A stretch of 64,000 bases of DNA from contig NZ_CP045644.1 in assembly GCF_009498455.1 (NCBI RefSeq), positions 6,699,001 to 6,763,000 of the forward strand. The letters run 5' to 3'. Below are positions 18,625-29,162 of the stretch, piece after piece. The translations under genes were made by a program, and so were the position numbers. The stretch comes from Variovorax paradoxus. GTDB taxonomy: Bacteria > Pseudomonadota > Gammaproteobacteria > Burkholderiales > Burkholderiaceae_C. Each line of letters starts with the position of its first letter. Position 1 is the stretch's first letter. Below the pieces are notes generated by a model. It did not search any database. It saw nothing but the letters and a program-made list of their open reading frames with translations, and was not told the DNA's origin.

Positions 18625-20073
18625 TTACCAGGGCAGCGAGTAGGTCTTGGTGTTGGTGAAGCTCTTCATCGCCTCGAGCACGCCTTCCTTGTAGCCCAGG
18701 CCCGAGTCCTTGATGCCGCCGAAGGGCGTGAGCTCCAGGCGGTAGCCCGGCACTTCGCGCACGTTCACGCTGCCCACGTTCAGCTCGCGGATGAAGCGCG
18801 TGATGTAGTCCAGCCGGTTGGTGCAGATCGACGACGACAAACCGTAGGCCGTGCCGTTCGAGATGCGGATCGCCTCGTCGATGTTCTTGAAGCGGATCAC
18901 CGGCGACACGGGGCCGAAGGTCTCCTGCTTGGCGACGGTCATCTCGGGGTCGACGTGGTCGAGCACTGTCGGCGAATAGAGCGCGCCGCGGCGTTCGTTG
19001 CCGTACAGCAGCCTGGCGCCGGCCGCAATGGCTTCATTGACCACGGCTTCGAATTGCTTCGCAGCCGCTTCGTCGATCACGGTGCCCATGTCGGTGTCCG
19101 GGTCCATCGGGTCGCCGTACTTCAGCGCGCGGGTCTTCTCGACCAGCAACTCGACGAAACGGTCCGCGACCGATTCGTGCACCAGCATGCGTTTCACGGC
19201 GGTGCAGCGCTGGCCCGAGTTCTTGTAAGAACCATTGGCAGCGAGCGTGGCCGCTTCTTCGATGTCCGCGTCTTCCATCACGATGATCGGGTCGTTGCCG
19301 CCCAGCTCCAGGATCTGGCGCTTGTAGGTGGCCTTGCCTGCGATGTACTTGCCGATGGGCACGCCACCCGTGAAGGTGACGAGGTCGACATCGGCATTGG
19401 TCAGCAGCTCGTCGGCGATCTCCTTGGGGTCGCCGGTAAGCACCGACAGCATCTGCGGCGGCAGTCCGGCTTCGTACAGGATGTCGGCCAGCAGGAAGGC
19501 CGTGAGCGGCGTCTTCTCGCTGGGTTTGAGCACGATGCGGTTGTTGGTCGCAATGGCCGGCGCCACCTTGTGGATCACCTGGTTCAGCGGGTGATTGAAC
19601 GGCGTGATGGCAGTGATGGCGCCCAGCAGCGGCTCGCGCATCGTGTAGACCTTGCGGCTCTTGCCGTGGTGCGTGAGGTCGCACGAGAACACCTGGCCGT
19701 CGTCGACCAGCGCCTGGTTGGCGGCGAACAGCAGCACGTCGGAGGCGCGGCCCACTTCGTACAGCGAGTCCTTGCGCGACAGGCCCGACTCGAGCGTGAT
19801 GGTGCGCGACATCTCGTCCAGGCGCGAAGCGATGATCTCGCCGGCGCGCATGAGGATCTTGTAGCGCTCGTAGCGCGTGAGCGTGGGCTTGTAGTCGCGG
19901 GCGATGCGCAGGGCGTTGCGCACGTCGTCCAGCGTGGCCTTGGGCACGGTGGCGATCACTTCGCCGGTGTACGGGTAGGTGACGTCGATGGTGCGGTCGC
20001 GGTGGACTTTCTCTCCGGCGATGCGCAGGGCTTCGCGGTGGACAGTGCCTGGCTTCAGGATGGCTTGGCTCAT
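18625..20073 (-). CDS. phnY: Phosphonoacetaldehyde dehydrogenase
   Basis: A 482-residue aldehyde dehydrogenase that oxidises phosphonoacetaldehyde to phosphonoacetate with NAD(P)+. The catalytic pair is intact: E257 in LELGGND and C290 in SGQRCTAVKRM, with the NAD-binding segment TFTGGVPIGK. The Rossmann start ITPFNHPLNQVIHKVAPA is typical. Unlike the MmsA protein at 15118-16635 it keeps the general-base glutamate, so it should make a free acid. Assignment rests on its location directly after phnA (26-base gap) and opposite phnW. Together these three enzymes form the known PhnW-PhnY-PhnA route. Confidence 0.92.
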   Translation of the reverse strand: MSQAILKPGTVHREALRIAGEKVHRDRTIDVTYPYTGEVIATVPKATLDDVRNALRIARDYKPTLTRYERYKILMRAGEIIASRLDEMSRTITLESGLSRKDSLYEVGRASDVLLFAANQALVDDGQVFSCDLTHHGKSRKVYTMREPLLGAITAITPFNHPLNQVIHKVAPAIATNNRIVLKPSEKTPLTAFLLADILYEAGLPPQMLSVLTGDPKEIADELLTNADVDLVTFTGGVPIGKYIAGKATYKRQILELGGNDPIIVMEDADIEEAATLAANGSYKNSGQRCTAVKRMLVHESVADRFVELLVEKTRALKYGDPMDPDTDMGTVIDEAAAKQFEAVVNEAIAAGARLLYGNERRGALYSPTVLDHVDPEMTVAKQETFGPVSPVIRFKNIDEAIRISNGTAYGLSSSICTNRLDYITRFIRELNVGSVNVREVPGYRLELTPFGGIKDSGLGYKEGVLEAMKSFTNTKTYSLPW

Positions 20074-20099
20074 GAATGCTCCGTGTGGTCCGTGTGTTT

Positions 20100-22074
<1,975 letters not shown>

Positions 22075-22101
22075 GGGGCGTATTTTCCCGAAGGATCGTC
22101 A

Positions 22102-22127
22102 ACTGTCAACAATTTTTTATTGACAGT
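22102..22127. promoter_or_regulatory. Perfect inverted-repeat operator in the divergent phn promoter
   Basis: ACTGTCAA (22102-22109) and TTGACAGT (22120-22127) are perfect reverse complements separated by an AT-rich 10-base spacer. Each arm contains TTGACA read outward, so the two arms can serve as the -35 boxes of both divergent promoters. A bound dimer of the adjacent GntR regulator would block both transcripts. Confidence 0.7.
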
Positions 22128-22148
22128 CGGCAATCAGCAACCTACATT
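22120..22148 (+). promoter_or_regulatory. Predicted promoter of the phn importer operon
   Basis: A consensus -35 TTGACA (22120-22125) is followed after 17 bases by TACATT (22143-22148), matching four of six -10 positions. The -35 box is inside the right arm of the inverted repeat. The first gene starts about 90 bases downstream. Confidence 0.6.
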
Positions 22149-22238
22149 GCAAACACCGGACGGCGTTGGACACCTTCGCGCCGGCGCCAGCCCCTCACTC
22201 ACCCTCTTCAGTGACAGCCAGCCTTTCAGGAGAAACAG

Positions 22239-23276
22239 ATGACGATGAAACAAAGCACGCGCCGTCTCACGGCCGCCCTGTGTGTTGCAGCCCTCGGCCT
22301 CGTGTCCGGCAGTGCGTGGGCGCAAAAGACGCCGCTCCTGGTCTACACGGCGCTCGAAACCGACGCCATGAAGCTCTACAAGGACGCCTTCGAGAAGGCC
22401 AACCCTGACATCGAGGTGAAGTGGGTGCGCGACTCCACCGGCATCGTCACCGCCAAGCTGCTGGCCGAAAAAGCCAACCCGCAGGCCGACGTGGTGGCCG
22501 GCCTGGCCGCCAGCAGCCTGGCGCTGCTGCAGCAGGAAGGCATGCTGCTTCCTTATGAGCCCAAGGGCTTCAAGGAGTTGAACCCTGCGTACTCCGACGC
22601 CGCCCGCCCGCCCGCCTGGGTCGGCATGGACGTCTGGGCCGCCACCATCTGCTTCAACCATGTCGAGGCCAAGAAGCTCGGCCTGCCCAAGCCCGAGAGC
22701 TGGAAGGACCTGACCAAGCCCATCTACAAGGGCACGATCTCGATGCCGCATCCCGCCTCCAGCGGCACCGGCTACCTCGATGTGTCGTACTGGCTGCAGA
22801 ACCTGGGCGACGCCGAAGGCTGGAAGTACATGGACGCGCTGCACCAGAACATTGCGCAGTACGTGCACTCGGGCTCCAAGCCCTGCAAGCAGGCGGGCGC
22901 GGGCGAGTTCCCCATCGGCATCTCGTTCGAGTTCCGTGCGCACCAGGTGAAGAAGTCGGGCGCACCGGTCGACCTGATCTTCCCGAAGGAAGGCCTGGGC
23001 TGGGACATCGAGGCCACGAGCCTCATGAAGACCAGCACGAAGCTGGCGCAAGGCAAGCGCTTTGCCGACTGGATGGCGAGCAAGGAAGCCAACCAGATCA
23101 GCGCACGCTGGTGGGCCGTGGTCGCCTACCCGGGCGTGGTCTCGAAGCTCGAAGGCATTCCTGAGAACTACGAGAAGCTGCTGGCCAAGAACGACCTGAA
23201 CTGGGCCGCCAAGAACCGCGAACGCATCCTGGCTGAATGGAGCAAGCGCTACGAAGGCAAGGCCGAACCCAAGTAA
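22239..23276 (+). CDS. phnS: Periplasmic 2-aminoethylphosphonate-binding protein
   Basis: A 345-residue exported binding protein of the iron/polyamine-like type II group. The Sec signal runs from MTMKQSTRRLTAALCVAALG to a cut after AWAQ (about residue 29). The mature start KTPLLVYTALETDAMKLYKD is typical of AEP- and ferric-type binders. A strong AGGAGA site (22228-22233) precedes the ATG, consistent with high expression. It captures AEP in the periplasm for the ATPase and fused permease downstream. The family call is supported by the whole locus encoding AEP breakdown. Confidence 0.92.
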   Translation: MTMKQSTRRLTAALCVAALGLVSGSAWAQKTPLLVYTALETDAMKLYKDAFEKANPDIEVKWVRDSTGIVTAKLLAEKANPQADVVAGLAASSLALLQQEGMLLPYEPKGFKELNPAYSDAARPPAWVGMDVWAATICFNHVEAKKLGLPKPESWKDLTKPIYKGTISMPHPASSGTGYLDVSYWLQNLGDAEGWKYMDALHQNIAQYVHSGSKPCKQAGAGEFPIGISFEFRAHQVKKSGAPVDLIFPKEGLGWDIEATSLMKTSTKLAQGKRFADWMASKEANQISARWWAVVAYPGVVSKLEGIPENYEKLLAKNDLNWAAKNRERILAEWSKRYEGKAEPK

Positions 23277-23282
23277 GCCCGA

Positions 23283-23315
23283 CGGCATCCCCCGGTTTTC
23301 AATTCAAGGGTGCCG
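23283..23315 (+). promoter_or_regulatory. Intercistronic stem-loop after phnS
   Basis: CGGCATCCC (23283-23291) pairs with GGGTGCCG (23308-23315) through eight base pairs and one bulged T, around a 16-base loop. It lies 7 bases after the phnS stop and has no T run. Such structures often stabilise the binding-protein message and lower expression of the downstream ATPase and permease. Confidence 0.4.
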
Positions 23316-23353
23316 CCGCAACGGGTGACGCCCTCCAACGACGAGTGCGAAAA

Positions 23354-24496
23354 ATGGACATGACCGACACCCGCTTCATTGCCAGCCAGTTGACCCCCAC
23401 CACCGCCCCGCCCGCGGCCCTCGAGATCGTCGGCGTTCGCAAGGACTTCGAAACCTTCAGCGCGCTGCGTGACGTGCACCTGCGCGTGAACCCCGGCGAG
23501 ATGCTGTGCTTTCTCGGCCCCTCGGGCTGCGGCAAGACCACGCTGCTGCGCATCATCGCGGGCCTGGAGACGCAGACCGCCGGGCAGATCCTGCAGAACG
23601 GCAAGGACGTCTCGTGGCTCTCGCCCGACAAGCGCGACTACGGCATCGTGTTCCAGTCGTACGCGCTCTTTCCCAACCTGTCGATCGCGGACAACGTGGG
23701 CTACGGCCTCGTCAACAGCCGCGCGAAGCGGGGCGAGATCAAGGCGCGCGTCGACGAGCTGCTGAAGCTGGTCGGCCTGCCGACCTCGGGCGCCAAGTAC
23801 CCGAGCCAGCTCTCGGGCGGCCAGCAACAGCGCGTGGCCCTGGCCCGCGCGCTGGCCACGCGGCCCGGCCTGCTGCTGCTCGACGAACCGCTGTCGGCGC
23901 TCGACGCGCTGGAGCGCATCCGCCTGCGCGGCGAGATCCGCCGGCTGCAGAAGCAGGTCGGCATCACGACCATCATGGTCACGCACGACCAGGAAGAAGC
24001 GCTCTCGATGGCCGACCGCATCGTGGTGATGAACCACGGCGTGATCGAGCAGGTCGGCACGCCGATGGAAATCTACGAGCAGCCGGCCACGCCCTTCGTG
24101 GCCGACTTCGTGGGCAAGGTCAACGTGCTGCGCGCGGTGGCGCTGGGCAACCAGCGCTTCCAGGTCGGCGACATGGAGCTGCAGTGCGACGCCTGCGACG
24201 GCGCCTTCGAGCCCGGCGACGACGTCAACCTGTACCTGCGCCCCGAAGACCGCGCGGTGGAGCACCTGCAAGACGACACGCCCAACCGCCTGCAGGCCAA
24301 GGTCACGAAGGTCGAGTTCCTGGGCGGCCTGTGTATCGCCGAAGTGACGGCCGATGCGCTGCACGGCCAGGTGCTGGGCCTGCACTTCTCGCTGAACCAG
24401 CTGCACGACCTGGACATCCGCGAAGGCAACACGATCGACATCGCGCTGCGCGCCAACCGCATCCGCGCCTTTGCCGCGCGCCCGGCCAAGCCATGA
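23354..24496 (+). CDS. phnT: 2-aminoethylphosphonate ABC importer ATPase
   Basis: A 380-residue ATPase of the polyamine/iron/AEP class. Walker A is GPSGCGKTT, signature LSGGQQQR, Walker B LLLLDEPLSALDA and switch histidine MVTHDQEEA. The C-terminal ~130 residues form the TOBE-like regulatory domain (VNLYLRPEDRAV). The start at 23354 (MDMTDT) is preferred over an upstream in-frame ATG at 23237 inside phnS; a second ATG at 23360 is possible. It energises uptake and overlaps the permease gene by four bases. Confidence 0.92.
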   Translation: MDMTDTRFIASQLTPTTAPPAALEIVGVRKDFETFSALRDVHLRVNPGEMLCFLGPSGCGKTTLLRIIAGLETQTAGQILQNGKDVSWLSPDKRDYGIVFQSYALFPNLSIADNVGYGLVNSRAKRGEIKARVDELLKLVGLPTSGAKYPSQLSGGQQQRVALARALATRPGLLLLDEPLSALDALERIRLRGEIRRLQKQVGITTIMVTHDQEEALSMADRIVVMNHGVIEQVGTPMEIYEQPATPFVADFVGKVNVLRAVALGNQRFQVGDMELQCDACDGAFEPGDDVNLYLRPEDRAVEHLQDDTPNRLQAKVTKVEFLGGLCIAEVTADALHGQVLGLHFSLNQLHDLDIREGNTIDIALRANRIRAFAARPAKP

Positions 24497-26217
24497 ACAC
24501 GCTGGCACATCCCCGCCCTGCGTTGGCCGCACGCCCTGCCCTGCGCTGGAGCCGCGACGAGACCATCGCGCGCGCCATCCTGTTCGTGGTGATGGCGATG
24601 CTGTTCGTGTTCCTCGTTGCGCCGCTGCTCACCATCCTGGCGCACGCGGTGCAGGACAAGAACGGCAACTTCGTCGGCCTGGCCCACTTCATCACCTACT
24701 TCCAGACACCGAGCCTGCTGCGCGCGGCGTGGAACTCGGTGTGGGTGTCGGCCGCGGTGGTGATGATCTCGGTGCCCACGGCCTTCGTGTTCGCCTACGC
24801 GCTCACGCGCAGCCGCATGCCGGCGCCGCTGAAGGCGGTGTTCCGCCTCATCGCGCTCATTCCGCTGCTGGCGCCTTCGCTGCTGTCGGCCATTTCGTTC
24901 GTGCAGTGGTTCGGCAACCAGGGCGCGCTCAAGTTCCTGCTGGGCGGCGCCTCGATCTACGGTGCGCCCGGCATCATCCTGGCCGAGGTCTACAACACCT
25001 TTCCGCACGCGCTGATGATCCTCGTCACCGCGCTGTCGCTGGCCGACGGCCGGCTGTACGAGGCGGCCACCGCGCTGCGCACGCGGCCCTTGCGCCAGTT
25101 CATGACGATCACCCTGCCCTCGTGCAAGTACGGCCTGATCAGCGCGGCCACCGTGGTCTTCACCTACGTGGTGAGCGACTTCGGCGCGCCCAAGGTCATC
25201 GGCGGCAACTTCAACGTGCTGTCGGTCGACGTGTTCAAGCAGGTGGTCGGGCAGCACAACTTCTCGATCGGCGCGGTGGTGGGCATGCTGCTGTTGCTGC
25301 CGTCGATCATCTCGTTCGTGATCGACTACGTGGTGCGGCGCAAGCTGAAGGCGCAGCTCACGGCGCGCTCGGTGCCTTACACCCCCAAGCCCCGCAAGGT
25401 GGCCGATGCCGTGCTCACGCTGTTCTGCACCGTGGTCTGCGGCCTGCTGCTGGCGACCATCGGCATGGCGGTGTACACCTCGGCGATCTCGCTGTGGCCG
25501 TACGACCTGTCGTTCACGCTCAAGCACTACCACTTCGTGCTCATCGAGAGCGACATGGCCGCTGCCTACGGCAACAGCCTGATGGTGGCGATGGTGACGG
25601 CGGTGGCCGGCTCGCTCATCGTGTTCGTGGGCGCCTACCTGATCGAGAAGACGCGCAACCTGGGCCTCATGCGCAAGGGCATGCACCTGATGGCGGTGCT
25701 GTCGATGGCGGTGCCGGGCCTGGTGCTGGGCCTGGGCTACGTGATGTTCTTCAACCATCCGTCCAACCCGCTGAACTTCTTGTACCAGACGATGGCGATC
25801 CTGATCATCTCGATGGTCGTGCACTACTACACCTCAAGCCACCTCACGGCGGTGACGGCGCTCAAGCAGATCGACAACGAGTTCGAGGCCGTGTCGGCCT
25901 CGCTCAAGGTGCCATTCTTCAAGACCTTCCTGCGCGTGACGGTGCCGGTGTGCCTGCCGGCCATTCTCGACATCGGGCGCTACTTCTTCGTGGTGTCGAT
26001 GGCCAGCCTGTCGTGCGCCATCTTCCTGTACACGCCGGAGACCATCCTCGCGTCGGTCGCGATCATGCACCTGGACGACGCCGGCGACATCGGCCCGGCC
26101 GCCGCACTGGCCAGCCTGATCGTCGTCACCTCGACGCTGGTGTGCATCGCCTACGCCCTGCTCACGCGCGTGCTGCTCGCACGCACGCAGGCCTGGCGCA
26201 ACCTCAGCCGCGGCTGA
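24493..26217 (+). CDS. phnU: 2-aminoethylphosphonate ABC importer, fused double permease
   Basis: A 574-residue membrane protein made of two tandem permease halves, each about six membrane segments. The first half carries [20 protein letters not shown] and the second [20 protein letters not shown], the EAA-type loops that touch the ATPase. This is the single-chain form known for AEP and ferric importers, in contrast to the separate PhnU and PhnV of Salmonella. The start overlaps the phnT stop as ATGA at 24493-24496. With phnS and phnT it makes a complete importer. Confidence 0.92.
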   Translation: MNTLAHPRPALAARPALRWSRDETIARAILFVVMAMLFVFLVAPLLTILAHAVQDKNGNFVGLAHFITYFQTPSLLRAAWNSVWVSAAVVMISVPTAFVFAYALTRSRMPAPLKAVFRLIALIPLLAPSLLSAISFVQWFGNQGALKFLLGGASIYGAPGIILAEVYNTFPHALMILVTALSLADGRLYEAATALRTRPLRQFMTITLPSCKYGLISAATVVFTYVVSDFGAPKVIGGNFNVLSVDVFKQVVGQHNFSIGAVVGMLLLLPSIISFVIDYVVRRKLKAQLTARSVPYTPKPRKVADAVLTLFCTVVCGLLLATIGMAVYTSAISLWPYDLSFTLKHYHFVLIESDMAAAYGNSLMVAMVTAVAGSLIVFVGAYLIEKTRNLGLMRKGMHLMAVLSMAVPGLVLGLGYVMFFNHPSNPLNFLYQTMAILIISMVVHYYTSSHLTAVTALKQIDNEFEAVSASLKVPFFKTFLRVTVPVCLPAILDIGRYFFVVSMASLSCAIFLYTPETILASVAIMHLDDAGDIGPAAALASLIVVTSTLVCIAYALLTRVLLARTQAWRNLSRG

Positions 26218-26269
26218 ACGATTCCTTTCACCTTTCGCCCCTCATCCCCTTTCCCTGCCTGGAGACACC

Positions 26270-27400
26270 ATGAGTCAAGCCGCCCACCCCATCCTGCTCA
26301 CGCCCGGCCCCCTGACCACCTCGGACCGCACCCGCCAAGCGATGCTGCGCGACTGGGGTTCATGGGACGCCGACTTCAACCAGATCACGGCGCGCATCCG
26401 CAAGGAAGTGCTGAACATCGTGCACGGCACGGGCACACATGAATGCGTGCCCCTGCAAGGCAGCGGCACCTTCTCGGTCGAAGCGGCCATCGGCACCCTC
26501 GTGCCGCGCAACGGCCATGTGCTGGTGCCGAGCAACGGCGCCTACTGCCAGCGCCTCGCCAAGATCTGCAAGGTGCTGGGCCGCAAGCTCACGACCATCG
26601 ACTACACCGAAGAGAAGCAGGTCTTGCCCGCCGACGTCGACCGCGCACTCGCGGCCGACCCCAGCATCACCCACGTCGCAGTCGTGCACTGCGAAACCGG
26701 CGCCGGCGTGCTCAACCCTTTGCACGAGATCGCGCTGGTCGTTGCCAAGCATGGGCGCGGCCTGATCATCGATGCGATGAGTTCCTTCGGCGCGCTGGAC
26801 ATCGACGCACGCAAGACGCCGTTCGACGCCGTGGTCGCAGCTTCAGGCAAGTGCCTCGAAGGCGTGCCGGGCATGGGCTTCGTCATCATCAAGCGCAGCA
26901 CGCTCGAGCAATGCGAAGGCAACTGCCACTCGCTGAGCATGGACCTGTACGACCAGTGGGTCTACATGGAGAAGACCACGCAATGGCGCTTCACGCCGCC
27001 CACGCACGTGGTCGCCGCGCTCGACACCGCCATCGCGCAGTACATCGAGGAAGGCGGCCTGCCCGCGCGCGGTGGACGCTACACGCGCAACTGCAAGGCG
27101 CTCATCGACGGGCTCGCGACGCTGGGTTTCCGCAGCTTCCTCGACCCGGCCATCCAGGCGCCGATCATCGTCACCTTCCACGCGCCCGACGACGCCAACT
27201 ACGACTTCAAGACCTTCTATCAAGAAGTGAAGAAGCGCGGCTACATCCTCTACCCCGGCAAGCTCACGCAGGTCGAGACCTTCCGCGTGGGCTGCATGGG
27301 GCACTTCGGCGACGCAGGCATTCCGGGTGCGGTGGCGGCCATTGCCGACACGCTGAAGGCCATGGGCATCCGGCAGGTGACGGCGGCCGTCGCGGCATGA
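26270..27400 (+). CDS. phnW: 2-aminoethylphosphonate:pyruvate transaminase
   Basis: A 376-residue fold type I PLP enzyme converting AEP and pyruvate to phosphonoacetaldehyde and alanine, the first step of the pathway. The PLP lysine is K194 in [15 protein letters not shown], the position seen in characterised PhnW. The N-terminus [20 protein letters not shown] and [18 protein letters not shown] are family hallmarks. GGAG stands eight bases before the ATG. It is cotranscribed with the importer (52-base gap). Its product is the substrate of PhnY on the opposite arm. Confidence 0.95.
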   Translation: MSQAAHPILLTPGPLTTSDRTRQAMLRDWGSWDADFNQITARIRKEVLNIVHGTGTHECVPLQGSGTFSVEAAIGTLVPRNGHVLVPSNGAYCQRLAKICKVLGRKLTTIDYTEEKQVLPADVDRALAADPSITHVAVVHCETGAGVLNPLHEIALVVAKHGRGLIIDAMSSFGALDIDARKTPFDAVVAASGKCLEGVPGMGFVIIKRSTLEQCEGNCHSLSMDLYDQWVYMEKTTQWRFTPPTHVVAALDTAIAQYIEEGGLPARGGRYTRNCKALIDGLATLGFRSFLDPAIQAPIIVTFHAPDDANYDFKTFYQEVKKRGYILYPGKLTQVETFRVGCMGHFGDAGIPGAVAAIADTLKAMGIRQVTAAVAA

Positions 27401-27439
27401 TGCCGGCCGGAGGGCGCGGGGCCCCTCCGAAGGACGCCC

Positions 27440-28231
27440 ATGACCGCACAGAACTTCCTGCATCTCTGGGACCGCAGTTTTCTCTACGTCACGCCGGCCA
27501 TCGAGTCTGACCTGACGGCCCGCTCGTCGGTGACGCTGCTGGCCTCGGTCAGCGGCCATCCGTTCCGGCTGGAGGCCGCCGACGGCACGCGCGCGCTGTG
27601 CACGGCCGCGCTGGTGGCGCCGGGCACGCAGCGGCGGCTGTATGTCGACGGCTGCGGGCTGCTGTCGCTCAACCTCGATCCGGGCTCGATCGCCTACCGC
27701 ACGCTCTCGCGGTGGATGGGCGCGCGGGGCATCCTGCCGATCGATGCGCAGTGCTTCGGCCGGCTGCGCGACAGCTTCGAGGCGGCACAGTGCGGGGCGC
27801 TGGCCGAGCACCACCTGCAATCGCTCAGCGCACGGATGGTGGAAGCCGTCACCGGCCGGCCCGAGCCTGCGGGCGGGCTCGATCCGCGCATCGACAACGT
27901 GATGCGCGTCGCCCGTTCGCATGCCGGCCCGTTGCCGCTGCAGGAGCTGTCCGAGGTGGCCTGCCTGTCGCCCGACCGCCTGACCCACCTGTTCCGCGAG
28001 CAGGCGGGCGTGTCGATCAAGAACTACCTGTTGTGGGCCAAGGTGCGCCGCTCGGTGCAGCAGTTCGCCAGCGGCCGGCCGCTGGCCGGGATCGCGCTGG
28101 ACGGCGGCTTCGCCAGCGCGGCCCACATGAGCCGCACCTTCCAGTGTTCGTTCGGCCTGCCGCCCTCGTTCCTGTCGCGCCGGGTGTGCGTGACGGCGGA
28201 CGAACAGGCGGAGCGCGTCTGGGGGCAGTGA
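27440..28231 (+). CDS. AraC family transcriptional regulator
   Basis: A 263-residue regulator. The C-terminal ~100 residues contain both helix-turn-helix units: LPLQELSEVACLSPDRLTHL and AGIALDGGFASAAHMSRTF followed by FGLPPSFLSRR. The N-terminal ~150 residues are a weakly conserved sensor (RLYVDGCGLLSLNLDPGSI). It starts 39 bases after phnW in the same direction, so it may be the last gene of the phn operon, yet it could equally regulate something else. A hairpin follows its stop codon. Confidence 0.85.
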   Translation: MTAQNFLHLWDRSFLYVTPAIESDLTARSSVTLLASVSGHPFRLEAADGTRALCTAALVAPGTQRRLYVDGCGLLSLNLDPGSIAYRTLSRWMGARGILPIDAQCFGRLRDSFEAAQCGALAEHHLQSLSARMVEAVTGRPEPAGGLDPRIDNVMRVARSHAGPLPLQELSEVACLSPDRLTHLFREQAGVSIKNYLLWAKVRRSVQQFASGRPLAGIALDGGFASAAHMSRTFQCSFGLPPSFLSRRVCVTADEQAERVWGQ

Positions 28232-28272
28232 GCGCAGTGCAACACGGTTGCATCGCTGCGCATTTCTCGTTT
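28232..28272 (+). terminator. Probable terminator after the AraC gene
   Basis: GCGCAG plus TGCAA (28232-28242) pair with TTGCA and CTGCGC (28248-28261), giving an 11-pair stem with a three-base bulge and five-base loop. It starts immediately after the stop codon and is followed by a T-rich tract. It would end the rightward phn transcript. Confidence 0.5.
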
Positions 28273-28375
28273 GTACCTAGAACCTTAGCGGCTGCATGAA
28301 AGTGGGCGCCGCAGTCCCTGTCTACGCTTCCCGGGTGACGGAAACGAACAAGACAAGAGACAAGAGAGGTTCCCG

Positions 28376-29122
28376 GTGCGCTCCCGCTTATCGACATCCG
28401 CCAGGCTCGGCCTCGGCGCCGCCACCCTGCTGACGGCGCTCGGCGCCTGGTTCTTCTTCGCCGACCCGGACAGCCATGCCGCCACGCGCGACACGGCCGC
28501 TGCCGCTGCGGCCTCCGCCCACGCACAGGCCGCGCCGCGGGAAGGCGTCGTGCTCGCCCGGCGCGCGCCGGTCTACACGCCCTTTGCGCCGGGTGCGTCG
28601 CCATACCAGACCTCGGCCGGTGCGCGCGAGCGCGGCCTGGACCTCGTGCAGCTGCGGCGCGACCTGGCCGGCACCGGCAAGGACGTGGCGCAGGAGGTGG
28701 ACCGCATCGTCGCGCTTGCACGCTTCCGGGACCGCATCAACACGCTGGCGCAGATGCTGCCGAACCTCGGCGACGAGGAGCGGCGCGACGAGTCGTACGC
28801 GATCTTGGAGCAGCTGCCCCGGCACGTGGCCAACGGCGAGATCCTGCCCGTGGAGGCCATCGCATCGACGCGCGCGCTGATCCAGATCGGCGAGCCCGAC
28901 CCCACCATTCGCGACGCGCTCACCAAGCAGCTGACCGAGTCATTGCAGGCGCACGCGCGGCAGAAGGTCGGCCCCGCGCCCACCACCGAACCGCGCTACC
29001 AGAGCTACACGCAGGCCAGGAACCAGATGGCCGGCGAGGTGCAAGCCTCCGTGCAGGACCCCGATGAACGACAACGGGTGATGGCGCGCAGAGAGCTCGA
29101 GATCCGAAGTCGCCACTACTGA
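28376..29122 (+). CDS. Membrane-anchored periplasmic protein of unknown function
   Basis: A 248-residue protein with a GTG start at 28376 preceded by AGAGAGG. Residues ~10-32 form one hydrophobic segment without a convincing cleavage site, then an Ala-rich stretch, so it is probably anchored in the inner membrane facing the periplasm. The rest is helical and charged (LVQLRRDLAGTGKDVAQEVD, ILEQLPRHVANGEILPVEAI) and ends without cysteines. This topology recalls lipase-specific chaperones, but the RxxFDY motif of that family is not present. The next gene, 40 bases on, encodes a secreted esterase-family protein, suggesting a functional pair. I do not recognise the family. Confidence 0.7.
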   Translation: MRSRLSTSARLGLGAATLLTALGAWFFFADPDSHAATRDTAAAAAASAHAQAAPREGVVLARRAPVYTPFAPGASPYQTSAGARERGLDLVQLRRDLAGTGKDVAQEVDRIVALARFRDRINTLAQMLPNLGDEERRDESYAILEQLPRHVANGEILPVEAIASTRALIQIGEPDPTIRDALTKQLTESLQAHARQKVGPAPTTEPRYQSYTQARNQMAGEVQASVQDPDERQRVMARRELEIRSRHY

Positions 29123-29162
29123 ATCCGAATCCTTCATCGCAAAAAATCAGGAGCCACACAAC

